In this document: positions 8,341 to 18,378 of the stretch, piece after piece | How the letters are laid out: every line of letters begins with the position of its first letter | Position numbering within the stretch: the first letter of the stretch is position 1 | Assembly (NCBI GenBank): GCA_037137375.1 | Contig: JBAXKJ010000001.1 | Location: forward strand, 1 to 64,000 | Length of the DNA: 64,000 nt | Direction of reading: 5' to 3' | From: CAINVV01 sp037137375 | Lineage (GTDB): Bacteria > Bacteroidota > Bacteroidia > Bacteroidales > Prolixibacteraceae | Program-made: the position numbers and the translations under genes | The notes under the pieces: model-generated | Seen by the model: only the letters and a program-made list of their open reading frames with translations | Databases searched by the model: none | Told to the model about the DNA's origin: nothing

Positions 8341-10290
8341 ATGAAAAATATATTTAAAATATTGACATTACTTTTTGCCGGGCTCTCACTCATTAATTGT
8401 GTGGATGCCCTGCGTGTCGGAGATAATTTTTTGGATAAACCTGCCGCATCCACCAGTCTGAATAAGGACTCCATTTTTGCGAAAGCCACTACCGCCCGTT
8501 ACTTCCTTTGGAATTCTTACAAAGATCTCTATTTCGCGCTCCAGGTGGTTGCCGATGGTACGATCAACAATAAATTTGACGGAGGGATGTTTGAATCTAT
8601 TTCGGATCATTTCCAAAGCGAAATTGGATATGATGCCGCTGGTACAACCTGGTATCCAGGACTATACACCCAGCAAAATGAAAGTGATGGCTCTATGAAA
8701 TGCAAGTTTCCGTTCACCAAGGCCAGGGTATGGGAAAGTGTTCGGAACAGTTGGATCTTTATCGAAAACATCCCTGGAACAGTGGATATGGCCCAGGATG
8801 AAAAAGACCGTCTGAGTGCGGAAGCCAAAATAATCATAGCATCCCGCTATTTTGATATGTTTAGACACTTTGGTGGATTACCTATCATGAAGGGATCAGC
8901 CGACATGTCAAAAATTGACAATGGATCATTGAGCAGGTCAACCGTTGAGGAAACGGTCAACTTTATGATCGGTTTACTGGATGAAGCAATTGCCTCAAAG
9001 TCACTGCCCTGGAGTCTTTCTGCGTCTGATCAGGCTAACTGGGACGGACGATTGACCAAGGGTTCTGCTGCTGGTTTAAAATGCAAAATCCTGTTACATG
9101 CGGCCAGTCCAATATTCAATGACGCTACTCCCTATTGTACTGAGGCACCACAAGATGCTGTCACAAATAAGCAAGTTTGGTACGGTGCTTTTAAACCGGA
9201 ACTCTGGGAAAAATGCCGGTTGGCATGTGCCGATTTCTTCACACTCAATCAAAGCAATGGGAATACTTATGCTTTGGTTACCTCAACCGGAACCGACAGA
9301 ACTTCTTATCGCAACGCTTTCCGAAATGGCTATCTTTTCAGAGGAAGTCCGGAGCTGTTAATAAGCACCAGGTGTAACCAAACAGCCTCATCCTATGAAT
9401 CCTACAACGCCAATTACCTGTTTCCTGACAGAACAAAAAAGGGAAGTTTAAATCCTACTCAGGATTTGGTCGATTGTTTCCCAAATGCCGATGGGACTCC
9501 ATTTGATACTACTTATGTTTACTTACCAGGAAACCCAAAGAACATCAATCCTTTCGATAATCGCGATCCAAGACTTTACGAGACGGTTCTGGTAAATGGA
9601 GACAGTTATAAAGGCAGGACTTCCCCGTTAGGTGGGGCGGAATTGTGGCAGGGCGGTTACGAAAACGCCGGTAAAAGTGAAGACTCCAGGGGGTTTAAGC
9701 AGGGATATGCTTTGTACAAATTCATGCTGGACAAGAAAACCATGAACAACATACCGATACAATATCCTTATCTGAGAATGGCCGAAATCCATCTAATATA
9801 TGCTGAAGCGCTGGCCGAAACAGGTAATCTCGTTATGGCAAACGCCCAAGTCGATATAGTTAGGTCAAGAGTCGGGTTGAAAAGTCTCGCTTCCTGCAAT
9901 CCAAGCCTAAATTTACTTACCAATAAGGCAAATTTCATCAATGAGCTGATACGGGAGAGAAGTTGTGAACTGGCCGCTGAGGATGTACGGTTCTTTGACA
10001 ATGTTCGCAGAAAACTGGTGAATAACTTCACTAAAATGATCTATGGGGTCAAAATTTATCGTCTGAATGCCAATGGGACCCGTAATCTGAATGCGTATAA
10101 AGGGACCTCTGACGAAACCAATAAAGTTGCCTTCCCCACAAAATTTGAATATCAGCGTGTGACGGTGAAAAGCAATAGCTCTTTCCCACGAAGTTGGTGG
10201 ACAACCTTTAGTACCAAATGGTTCCTTTCTGCCATGCCTTCCAAAGAAATCAACAAAGGATATAATTTGGATCAGAATCCAGGTTGGTAA
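8341..10290 (+). CDS. SusD/RagB-type glycan-binding lipoprotein 1
   Basis: This is the surface lid of the preceding SusC. I choose ATG 8341 (MKNIFKIL) over 8332 because it gives a compact lipoprotein signal with lipobox LINC near residue 20. The ~650-residue length is at the long end for SusD. RagB/SusD blocks are present: TPR-like helices with a KARVWESVRNSWIFIENI segment, GSAAGLKCKILLHAASPIFND in the middle, YPYLRMAEIHLIYAEALAETG near the C-terminus, and the terminal block ending NQ/DQNPGW. It is surface-exposed and binds oligosaccharide. It is encoded directly after its SusC. Confidence 0.93.
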   Translation: MKNIFKILTLLFAGLSLINCVDALRVGDNFLDKPAASTSLNKDSIFAKATTARYFLWNSYKDLYFALQVVADGTINNKFDGGMFESISDHFQSEIGYDAAGTTWYPGLYTQQNESDGSMKCKFPFTKARVWESVRNSWIFIENIPGTVDMAQDEKDRLSAEAKIIIASRYFDMFRHFGGLPIMKGSADMSKIDNGSLSRSTVEETVNFMIGLLDEAIASKSLPWSLSASDQANWDGRLTKGSAAGLKCKILLHAASPIFNDATPYCTEAPQDAVTNKQVWYGAFKPELWEKCRLACADFFTLNQSNGNTYALVTSTGTDRTSYRNAFRNGYLFRGSPELLISTRCNQTASSYESYNANYLFPDRTKKGSLNPTQDLVDCFPNADGTPFDTTYVYLPGNPKNINPFDNRDPRLYETVLVNGDSYKGRTSPLGGAELWQGGYENAGKSEDSRGFKQGYALYKFMLDKKTMNNIPIQYPYLRMAEIHLIYAEALAETGNLVMANAQVDIVRSRVGLKSLASCNPSLNLLTNKANFINELIRERSCELAAEDVRFFDNVRRKLVNNFTKMIYGVKIYRLNANGTRNLNAYKGTSDETNKVAFPTKFEYQRVTVKSNSSFPRSWWTTFSTKWFLSAMPSKEINKGYNLDQNPGW

Positions 10291-10322
10291 TATGTAATTA
10301 ATACGCTAATACGATAAAATAT

Positions 10323-13115
10323 ATGAGAAAATTTACATATCTGTTAACGTCAACTTTTTTGCTGCTCAGCTTGGTTGCGTTTTCACAAAACGAGGATGCT
10401 ACAAAATCTGTCGACCTGGGACTTGGTATTACTAAAAGTGCTGAACTAAATACCTCCTCAGTGTATTCCATCAACTCAGAGACCATCCTGAAAAGTTCGT
10501 CTATTTCATTGGACGACGCACTTTTTGGTAAACTGCTTGGATTATCTGTGTTGCAGAATGGCGGATTCGACAACAGTAACAACAGTTCTTATTTTATTCA
10601 TGGATTGAAAACCCTTTCAAACAACGGGATTTTGATTGTGGTTGACGGACTTGAAAGACCTGTTTCAGATTTAGCGCTGGAGGAGGTTGAATCTGTTTCT
10701 GTGCTTAAAGATGCCGCAGCAGTAGCACTTTATGGCTTTAAAGGGATAAACGGGGTATTATCGATTAAAACAAAAAGAGGATTAAAGCAAAAGCTTGATG
10801 TCAAAGTTGGTTATGATCATGGTTCGACCTCCGCATTTCGCTTGCCTAAAATGGTTGATGGAAATACTTATGCTCTGGCATATAACGAAGCCATGAAAAA
10901 TGACGGAAATCCATCATCAGGATTTAATACTTATGAAATGGGCCAGATCAAAAATAATTCCTCCCCATATCTTTATCCAAACGTCGACTGGATCAATGAA
11001 ACTTTACGTAAAAATGGAACAACCGACAAAATATCCCTTGGCATCCGGGGGGGAGATTCAAAAGTGAAATACTTTACTTTATTGAACTTATCAAATTGCA
11101 GTGGATTGTTTGCCAATACGGAAGATAATTCTGGATATTCGACTCAGCTGAAGTACTCCCAGGCAAATATCCGATCCAATTTTGATGTTGATCTTACACC
11201 AACTACGAAATTCCAACTGAACTTATTGGGTGTATTCTACCAAAGTAATCAACCATCAAGTATGGGTGCAGACGACATCATGTCAACGCTTTATCAGTTG
11301 CCCTCCACTGCTTTCCCAATTCGGGCTCAGGATGGAAATTGGGGCGGCAGTACTACCTGGACCAACAAAAACCCAATCGCAAATATTTCCGGTACCGGAT
11401 ATGGACAAAATATAGGCAGGACATTTTATGCAGACATGAAGTTTACACAAGATTTGAAAGTCCTAACTCCTGGTCTAAGTGCTTCAATACGTGTTGGATA
11501 TGACAACTATGCCAACTATTGGGACAAAAGGGTAAGGGGTTTTAGGTACGAGATCAATAAACTTACTTTCGATGTAAATGGCATCCCAGGTGGAATTCAA
11601 CAGATCATACAGGGGGACAATGCCGGAACGCTTGGTTTTTCAGTAAGCTTAAACAATGAGTGGAGAAATTCAAATGTTCAGGGATCTATCGATTATCAAA
11701 AATCGGTCGGAGACAATAATTTTAACGCTTCTTTGCTGTATTCCAACCAGATGTATGCAACGAACGGTCAAAACAATACCTATTACCGTCAAAATTTCAG
11801 TACTTACATGCACTGGGATAAGAAGGCCAAATACATGGCAGACTTAGTCCTGATGATGGCTGGATCAAACGCAATGGCTTATTTCCCCTATCATTACGGT
11901 TTTTCATCCGTTTTGTCAGGAGGCTGGATCGCTTCCAAAGAAGAGTTCCTTAAGAGTTCTAAAATAGTCGATTTCCTAAAAATCAGAGCTTCAGCAGGTA
12001 TTCTGAGTTCTGATAATATTCCTGCTCTGACCTTGACGGATCAAAAATTTGATGGTGGTGGTTCTTACTATTTCACCGATAGCTATACCTCTTTTAGCGG
12101 AACCAAAGAGGGTCAGCTCGGCTATCCCAATCCAAGGCTGGAAAAAGCTTTGTGCCTTAATTTTGGAGTAGATGCACTGCTTTTTAAAGGTTTGACCATC
12201 AACACTGACATTTTCTACCAAAATAGGTTCGATATCCTTCAATCGGGAATCAGTTCTTCAGTCCTGGGAATCAGCGCCCCCTATCAAAATTCGGGCATAG
12301 TTTCAAGTCGGGGCATTGACCTTGGTATCGATTATAAAAAATCTGTTGGCCAAATGACGCTCTTTCTGGGGGGAAAATATACCTACTCCAAGTGCACCAT
12401 TGATGCAACCGTTGAAGAGCCCAAAGCCTTCCCGTATCTTTCAGCTATTGGGAACTCTGTCAATCAGAACTATGGCCTCGAAAGCATTGGATTCTTCAAG
12501 GATCAGGCAGAGATCAATGCCTATCCGGTTGATCAGAGCTTCAATATCTTAAAACCCGGCGATATCAAATACAAGGATCAGAATGGTGACAATATCATTA
12601 ATGAAAATGATGTGGTCCCATTGGGACACAACAACTCTGTCCCGGAGATTTACTATTCCTTCAGTATCGGACTGGAGTACAAGAATATAGGCGTTGATGC
12701 AGATTTTCAGGGAATTGGAAATTTTGATAAGTTCGTGACTACCACTGGATTGTTCCGCCCAATGACAAATGGCAACAATGTGTCACAATACTATTATGAT
12801 AACAGATGGAGTATGGGAAATGACAATTCAACTGCCTTGTTTCCTTCGTTGTCTACTCTTGCGAATCCAAACAACGAACGCAACAGCAGTGTCTGGCTAC
12901 AGGATTTGTCTTATCTGAAACTCAGGACCTGTGAGATTTATTACAATCTTCCCTTATCGCTGTTGAAAAAAGTAAAGTTGAATAAGGCAAAGATATATGT
13001 GCGTGGAATGAATCTGCTTTCATTTGATAAGTTAAAGATTGTTGATCCTGAAAATACCGGTACAAAGTACCCTACCACCAAATCATTGAACCTTGGTATC
13101 TCGTTAAATTTTTAA
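10323..13115 (+). CDS. SusC-type TonB-dependent transporter 2, lacking the N-terminal regulatory-like domain
   Basis: This 930-residue receptor is about 110 residues shorter than its neighbour. After the signal peptide (about 1-21) there are only some 40 residues before the plug. The carboxypeptidase-regulatory-like domain and the VVVGYG signature of most SusC proteins are absent. The plug is otherwise recognisable (SVSVLKDAAAVALYGFKGINGVLSIKTKRG as a continuous segment) and the barrel ends with the family-like NLGISLNF terminus. Its SusD partner begins 12 bases after the stop. It probably imports a second product class from the same substrate. How it couples to TonB without the usual N-terminal extension is not clear from the sequence. 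Whether it functions independently of SusC 1 is unknown. Confidence 0.92.
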   Translation: MRKFTYLLTSTFLLLSLVAFSQNEDATKSVDLGLGITKSAELNTSSVYSINSETILKSSSISLDDALFGKLLGLSVLQNGGFDNSNNSSYFIHGLKTLSNNGILIVVDGLERPVSDLALEEVESVSVLKDAAAVALYGFKGINGVLSIKTKRGLKQKLDVKVGYDHGSTSAFRLPKMVDGNTYALAYNEAMKNDGNPSSGFNTYEMGQIKNNSSPYLYPNVDWINETLRKNGTTDKISLGIRGGDSKVKYFTLLNLSNCSGLFANTEDNSGYSTQLKYSQANIRSNFDVDLTPTTKFQLNLLGVFYQSNQPSSMGADDIMSTLYQLPSTAFPIRAQDGNWGGSTTWTNKNPIANISGTGYGQNIGRTFYADMKFTQDLKVLTPGLSASIRVGYDNYANYWDKRVRGFRYEINKLTFDVNGIPGGIQQIIQGDNAGTLGFSVSLNNEWRNSNVQGSIDYQKSVGDNNFNASLLYSNQMYATNGQNNTYYRQNFSTYMHWDKKAKYMADLVLMMAGSNAMAYFPYHYGFSSVLSGGWIASKEEFLKSSKIVDFLKIRASAGILSSDNIPALTLTDQKFDGGGSYYFTDSYTSFSGTKEGQLGYPNPRLEKALCLNFGVDALLFKGLTINTDIFYQNRFDILQSGISSSVLGISAPYQNSGIVSSRGIDLGIDYKKSVGQMTLFLGGKYTYSKCTIDATVEEPKAFPYLSAIGNSVNQNYGLESIGFFKDQAEINAYPVDQSFNILKPGDIKYKDQNGDNIINENDVVPLGHNNSVPEIYYSFSIGLEYKNIGVDADFQGIGNFDKFVTTTGLFRPMTNGNNVSQYYYDNRWSMGNDNSTALFPSLSTLANPNNERNSSVWLQDLSYLKLRTCEIYYNLPLSLLKKVKLNKAKIYVRGMNLLSFDKLKIVDPENTGTKYPTTKSLNLGISLNF

Positions 13116-13126
13116 ATTTCATTGTC

Positions 13127-14812
13127 ATGAAATACAAACAATTATATAAATGCCTTCTGTTAGCCTTGTCAGTATTGCTCAATGGCTGTGTTGACCTGAC
13201 TTACAATGAGACAACCATAAAGACCGAGGATTTTGTTCTTGCCAGCAGGGCAGGCGGAGTAGAACAATTGGTTACAAATGTATATTCCTATCTTGATTAT
13301 GATTTCGGGAATAATTACGGGGGTGCAATGTTGGCCAGCGCATCCGATGAAGCAGAATATGCCTGGACAACCTCCTCCATCAAGACATTTTACAATGGAT
13401 CCTGGAGTGCAATCAATAACAATTCCGGAGCCTGGTCCAGTTTTTATAACGGGATAAGGGCGGCAAATTACTTTCTGGAAAATGGTACCGGTCTTACGTT
13501 TGACGAATTTAAATTCAACAACGACTATACATCATGGATGAACCAATATGCGCAGTACCCTTATGAGGTTCGCTTTCTAAGGGCCTATTTTTACTTCAAT
13601 CTGGCCCGTCAGTTTGGCGATACCCCACTGATAACAAAGACTTTAACGGTTGATGAGGCCAATGCGGTTACACGTACAAATGTTCAGGATGTATTTAAGT
13701 TCATTGTTAAAGAATGTGATGAAATACTTGGATTCCTACCGGTTAGTTTTGCTAATTTCGAGTCAAAGGAAACCGGTCGCATCAGTAAACCTGCCGTTAT
13801 GGCTTTGAAAGCAAGGACACTCCTGTATGCTGCCAGTCCATTGTTCAATAAATCAAATGACATTAGCCTCTATGAAGTGGCTGCACTTGCCAACAAGGCA
13901 GTACTGGACTCTTGCGCAAAATGGGGAATAACTTTGGGTACTTACTCCTCACTTTGGGGGGATACGAACTTTTCAAATAAGGAGATCCTGCTGGGTAGGA
14001 GAGTGGCAGCAGCCAACTCATTTGAAAGTTATAATTTCCCAATGGGTGTGGAAGGTGGTAACTCTGGAAACTGTCCGACTCAAACACTGGTGGACAATTA
14101 CGAAATTAAGACGTCAGGAAAAATTTGGAATGAAACTGGTAGTGGTTATGACCCTGCAAATCCTTACAATGGTTTAGATCCGCGGTTCGGATTCACAATT
14201 GTCAGGAATGGCGAAACTGGTTGGCCTACGTATAATACAAACGCAATCGAAACTTTTACGGGTGGAAGAAATGCTTCACCGATACTGGGTGCATCGACTA
14301 CCGGCTATTATTTAAAAAAATACTGTGACAAATCAGTCGATTTGAGGCCTAACAGCACCAATACGAAAAGACATACCTGGATCATCTTCCGGTTGGCAGA
14401 ATCCTATCTGAATTATGCAGAGGCACTGTACTATGCTAAAAATAAGAACACCTATACCGATGCAATTTATGCACTTTCCCCGATAGATGCTGTAAACAAA
14501 GTACGTGCAAGGTCGGATGTTTCCATGCCACTTATCACTTCAGCTGATGATTTTGTGAAACGTCTTCGTCGTGAACGTATGGTTGAATTTGCTTTTGAAA
14601 ATCAGCGGTTCTGGGATATTCGACGTTGGAAAATTGGAGCACAGACTTTGAATCAGATCTCCATCATGAATATCACGAAAACTTCTGGCAATGTATTGCA
14701 ATATTCCCGACAGACGAAAGATCGAATTTGGGCTGAAAAGATGAATTTGTTCCCGATTCCGGATTCTGAATGCCGTAAAAACCCGAATTTGACTCAGAAT
14801 CCGGGTTGGTGA
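13127..14812 (+). CDS. SusD/RagB-type glycan-binding lipoprotein 2
   Basis: This 561-residue lipoprotein has a signal peptide with lipobox LNGC at about residue 21. RagB/SusD blocks are clear: YPYEVRFLRAYFYFNLARQFGDTPL, PAVMALKARTLLYAASPLFN, FRLAESYLNYAEALYYA, RRERMVEFAFENQRFWDIRRWKIG (as separate segments), and the C-terminal ending LTQNPGW. It forms the lid of SusC 2 (gap 12 bases) and is only distantly similar to SusD 1, so the pairs probably bind different oligosaccharides. The second heparinase-type lyase starts 6 bases after its stop, which indicates a single transcript. Confidence 0.94.
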   Translation: MKYKQLYKCLLLALSVLLNGCVDLTYNETTIKTEDFVLASRAGGVEQLVTNVYSYLDYDFGNNYGGAMLASASDEAEYAWTTSSIKTFYNGSWSAINNNSGAWSSFYNGIRAANYFLENGTGLTFDEFKFNNDYTSWMNQYAQYPYEVRFLRAYFYFNLARQFGDTPLITKTLTVDEANAVTRTNVQDVFKFIVKECDEILGFLPVSFANFESKETGRISKPAVMALKARTLLYAASPLFNKSNDISLYEVAALANKAVLDSCAKWGITLGTYSSLWGDTNFSNKEILLGRRVAAANSFESYNFPMGVEGGNSGNCPTQTLVDNYEIKTSGKIWNETGSGYDPANPYNGLDPRFGFTIVRNGETGWPTYNTNAIETFTGGRNASPILGASTTGYYLKKYCDKSVDLRPNSTNTKRHTWIIFRLAESYLNYAEALYYAKNKNTYTDAIYALSPIDAVNKVRARSDVSMPLITSADDFVKRLRRERMVEFAFENQRFWDIRRWKIGAQTLNQISIMNITKTSGNVLQYSRQTKDRIWAEKMNLFPIPDSECRKNPNLTQNPGW

Positions 14813-14818
14813 TAATGG

Positions 14819-17503
14819 ATGAATAAGACAAAACTTGACATATTATCTTTTGCAGGGATATCATTAGCAATAATGCTCTTCTCGATAAGCTTCTGCGCAT
14901 GCAAAAAAAATAGTCCGCTGCCGGAAAACAATTTGGCAGCGGACCAAAATATTGACGCAACATACAGATTAGACAGCTTATTTCGCTCAGGTAGTTTTCA
15001 GGTTGACGGTTCTTACAAATGGAAAATAGATTTCAAAATAATAAACAATATCACCGTTGCAGACAGCGTAGCAATCTCAATAGTTAAAGGAGCTGACTGC
15101 CCATTTATTCTGGATCCTTCTTCTACAGGGATAGCGCTTAAGCCATTGGAATTCAAATATTTGGAATTGACTGTGACGATTCCAGCCAATTTGGTCTTGA
15201 ATCCCGACTATTTAAAAGCCTACTCCCTTACCTTAGTGCTGAAAAGAAGATCGGTAGTTAAAGATTCAAAGCTCTTTACATTGTATTACCCTTTGCCTGA
15301 CCATCCGCGCCTTTTCATTAAAAAAGGGGATATTGCTGATCTGAAGGCACGATTTGACCATTCAGATTTCAGTGCTGTGAGATCAGCGTATAACACACAA
15401 AAGAGCTATTCCACGACTGGAATCGTCACATCTGATAAACCCAACGACGCCATCCGCCAAAAAATGGAGGCATTAGCTTTCGAATATCTGCTTGATCCCG
15501 CGACAAAGAGCACTTCAGGAACTCAAGCTATACAGTTGGCTATTAACTATTTAAATTCTTTTGGCAGTATTTCAAACACCGTTGTATCTGATTACGATGA
15601 TCTTGGATACACCGATGAGATGATTATCGGAGCCGCCATGGTTTACGACTGGTGCTATCCGCTGATGTCGCCCGCCGACAGACAAAAATTGAGGAACGCA
15701 ATGTTGCTGGTTTGCAAACGTACCGAATACGGACTTCCAACTACGCCTCAGAAACAATACCTTTCCGGGCATTATGGAGAACTTCAACCGACGGTCTATT
15801 TGGCAATGGGGATAGCTACCCATGAAGATGACCCTTCGATATTCAATTACGCCTTGAATGAGCAGGTCAATGGCTTCGCTCCAAGCCGTAACCCGATGTA
15901 TGTATCCGGAACACATCATCAGGGTGCCCAATACATTCATGTTCGTCACTCAAACGAACTGATTCAGCATTTCCTACTGACTAAAATTGGAATGAGCCCC
16001 TATTCGAAGGAGATCAATACGATAACTTTCAGGGACATCTATGGAATGATACCTCAAAAAACAGATATGGATGGAATGGCTGAAGGCGATGGACACAATG
16101 GATTGCTTATGAAATATCCGCAATTGTACTACCTGTCTGCCATTTTTTCCCGTGATCCTTACTTGCAACAAATATCCAGATCCAAATTATCTTTGGGAAT
16201 ATCTCAGTCAACCAGGCTTTTTATTTATCACGATCCTAAGATCCCTTCTACTCCGGTTGAAAATAGTCTGTGCCTTTCGAAATATTTTCCTTCACCGGCA
16301 GGCCTGTTGATTGCGCGCACCAAATGGGATTTAGATGCAACGGATTATAACTCCGGGGCAATGGTTGTTTTGATGAACATGAAGGAGTACAATGCTCAGA
16401 ACCATACACATCTGGATGGAGGACATTTCAGTATCTATTACAAAGGACATTTGGCGTTGGATGCGGGTATATATCAGGGAGCGGATGCCAACAATGGATG
16501 GGGTAAGGATAACTATAACAACTACTATTCCAGGACTATAGCTCATAACTGTATGACCGTATTTGATCCGGCAGAACCTCTGCCGGTCGTGGGTTGGAAT
16601 AACAAAGCCGAGGTACGGGATGGTGGTCAGTTTTTTTTCAGCGCTACAGCATGGGACAATTACCTGGATATGTACAATGCAGGGAAATCAACTCAAATTT
16701 TGGCCTGCGACATCGCTCCGGGTGTCTCTCCTTCCTATTCATATCTAAAGGGCGATCTGACAAAAGCATACAATGTACCGACTTATATCGGGGCATATCC
16801 GTCGAAAGTCGATACCGTCCGAAGAAGTTTTGTTTTTCTCAATCATGATGACGTCAATATTCCGGGTACGCTAATCGTTCTGGACAAAGTTGTGTCAACA
16901 AATCCAACATTTAAAAAGACCTGGTTGCTTCATACACAAAATCAACCGATTGTTACAGCCAATAAAATTGTTGCTACATCAACAACTTCCGGAAGGAATG
17001 GTAAGCTCACTACAACTGTTTTAATGCCGGAAATCACCAATCAGTCCATTAAATTGGTTGGTGGTCCAGGCAAAGAATTTTGGGTCAATAATAAAAATTA
17101 TGGAACCAGTACACAGGAGGATGCCGGAGCGTGGAGAGTAGAACTTTCACCGATTTCCCCTAGCAAATCTGATAACTTTTTGAATGTGCTTCAGGTGGCT
17201 GATAACAATAATACCCAAATGCCGGACATCGTCAAACAATACTCTGAAAATGGAAAATATGTAATTGTCAAGGTAAAAGACCGGGTTATTGTCCAAATGT
17301 TAACTTTGGGTCTCAATGATCAACCAATAAATTTCACAATAGGGGATGCCAGTTCTGCCCTGAAAATTCTTATCACAGACTTGAAGGCTGGAGATTGGAA
17401 TATTTCCACACCCAATGGTACATTTCAAAAAAATGTTGCAGTAGGTTCTGGAACAATTTACTTCGAAAGTATAGGAGGAAAGTTCACCATCATCAAGAAT
17501 TGA
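14819..17503 (+). CDS. Heparinase II/III-type lyase, copy 2 (lipoprotein with extra N-terminal domain)
   Basis: This 894-residue paralogue of 2826-5147 shares the toroid block (FAPSRNPMY then GTHHQGAQYIHVRHSNE) and the beta-sandwich block HTHLDGGHFSIYYKGHLALD. Similarity runs to the C-terminus. It differs at the N-terminus: a lipoprotein signal with cysteine at residue 28 (SFCAC) and an added ~120-residue beta-rich region (about 45-150) before HPRLFIKKGDIADL. Family members cleave uronate-containing polymers by beta-elimination. The lipid anchor and its place right after SusD 2 suggest the surface-acting, polymer-cutting lyase, with copy 1 working on imported fragments. The substrate is not identified. 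Confidence 0.85.
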   Translation: MNKTKLDILSFAGISLAIMLFSISFCACKKNSPLPENNLAADQNIDATYRLDSLFRSGSFQVDGSYKWKIDFKIINNITVADSVAISIVKGADCPFILDPSSTGIALKPLEFKYLELTVTIPANLVLNPDYLKAYSLTLVLKRRSVVKDSKLFTLYYPLPDHPRLFIKKGDIADLKARFDHSDFSAVRSAYNTQKSYSTTGIVTSDKPNDAIRQKMEALAFEYLLDPATKSTSGTQAIQLAINYLNSFGSISNTVVSDYDDLGYTDEMIIGAAMVYDWCYPLMSPADRQKLRNAMLLVCKRTEYGLPTTPQKQYLSGHYGELQPTVYLAMGIATHEDDPSIFNYALNEQVNGFAPSRNPMYVSGTHHQGAQYIHVRHSNELIQHFLLTKIGMSPYSKEINTITFRDIYGMIPQKTDMDGMAEGDGHNGLLMKYPQLYYLSAIFSRDPYLQQISRSKLSLGISQSTRLFIYHDPKIPSTPVENSLCLSKYFPSPAGLLIARTKWDLDATDYNSGAMVVLMNMKEYNAQNHTHLDGGHFSIYYKGHLALDAGIYQGADANNGWGKDNYNNYYSRTIAHNCMTVFDPAEPLPVVGWNNKAEVRDGGQFFFSATAWDNYLDMYNAGKSTQILACDIAPGVSPSYSYLKGDLTKAYNVPTYIGAYPSKVDTVRRSFVFLNHDDVNIPGTLIVLDKVVSTNPTFKKTWLLHTQNQPIVTANKIVATSTTSGRNGKLTTTVLMPEITNQSIKLVGGPGKEFWVNNKNYGTSTQEDAGAWRVELSPISPSKSDNFLNVLQVADNNNTQMPDIVKQYSENGKYVIVKVKDRVIVQMLTLGLNDQPINFTIGDASSALKILITDLKAGDWNISTPNGTFQKNVAVGSGTIYFESIGGKFTIIKN

Positions 17504-17606
17504 TAACAAAGTACTTTTTGATGGCCAAAAATATAAGATCCTTAATGGAAAAACAGGCAGTTAATTCGAAAACTAAATTATAGCAATTATTATAAAATTG
17601 AATCAG

Positions 17607-18359
17607 ATGAAATTATCAGGAAAAGTAGCAATAGTAACAGGCGGTGCAAGGGATATCGGCCGTCAGGTATCATTAAGACTTGCCGCAGACGGGGCGAAAG
17701 TTGTAATAAACTATTTTGACAATGAAAGTGACGCTGTAGAAACGTTGCAAATAATCAAAGATGCAGGTGGTGAAGCCATTGCGGTGCAGGGAGATATGAC
17801 TAAAGCTGATGATGTTAAAAAACTTATCCAAAGCTCTTTGTCAGCTTATTCCGGAAATATCGACATTCTTGTCAATGTGGTTGGCGGACTGATTGGCCGG
17901 CACCTGATCACAGAAATGGAAGAGGAGTTCTGGGATTTTTTAATGACCGTCAATGTAAAATCCGTTTTCCTGACAACGCGGGAAGCAGTCCCTCACATGC
18001 CGGCGGGAAGCTCCATCATCAACTTCTCCTCTCAGGCCGCCCGCGATGGTGGAGGTCCGGGCGCATCGGCTTATGCAACGGCAAAAGGTGCCGTAATGAC
18101 CTTTACCCGCTCGATGGCGAAAGAGCTTGGACCAAAGAATATCAGGGTTAATTCGGTTGCTCCCGGAATGATAGCCACAACCTTCCATGATCGTTTTACC
18201 AAAGATGAAGTCCGCCGAAATGTAGCTGCCGGAACCCCACTGAAAAGAGAAGGAAAAGCAGAAGAGGTTGCTGATTTGGTTTCTTATCTGGCTTCTGATG
18301 AGTCATCATTCCTGACAGGATTAAACGTGGATATTAACGGAGGATTGTATTTTTCTTAG
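17607..18359 (+). CDS. SDR-family NAD(P)H oxidoreductase, probable keto-uronate reductase
   Basis: This is a classical short-chain dehydrogenase of 250 residues starting at ATG 17607; an in-frame TTG at 17598 is less likely. The Rossmann cofactor motif is TGGARDIG (11-18). The catalytic triad is S141 or S142 with Y156 and K160 (YATAK). The usual NNAG is NVVG here (90-93). RVNSVAPGMI is the C-terminal SDR block. There is no signal peptide, so it is cytosolic. In Bacteroidota uronate loci, SDRs of this kind reduce 4-deoxy-5-keto-uronate, formed from the unsaturated uronate that GH88 releases, towards 2-keto-3-deoxygluconate. That assignment comes from context; the substrate cannot be read from the motifs. 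No KDG kinase or aldolase is in the window. Confidence 0.8.
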   Translation: MKLSGKVAIVTGGARDIGRQVSLRLAADGAKVVINYFDNESDAVETLQIIKDAGGEAIAVQGDMTKADDVKKLIQSSLSAYSGNIDILVNVVGGLIGRHLITEMEEEFWDFLMTVNVKSVFLTTREAVPHMPAGSSIINFSSQAARDGGGPGASAYATAKGAVMTFTRSMAKELGPKNIRVNSVAPGMIATTFHDRFTKDEVRRNVAAGTPLKREGKAEEVADLVSYLASDESSFLTGLNVDINGGLYFS

Positions 18360-18378
18360 TAAACTTTGATCCAGTATT

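Noticed and set aside
17521..17583. Tiny frame MAKNIRSLMEKQ... between the second lyase and the SDR
   Set aside because: It is 20 residues with no hydrophobic span and no spacing or conservation evidence.
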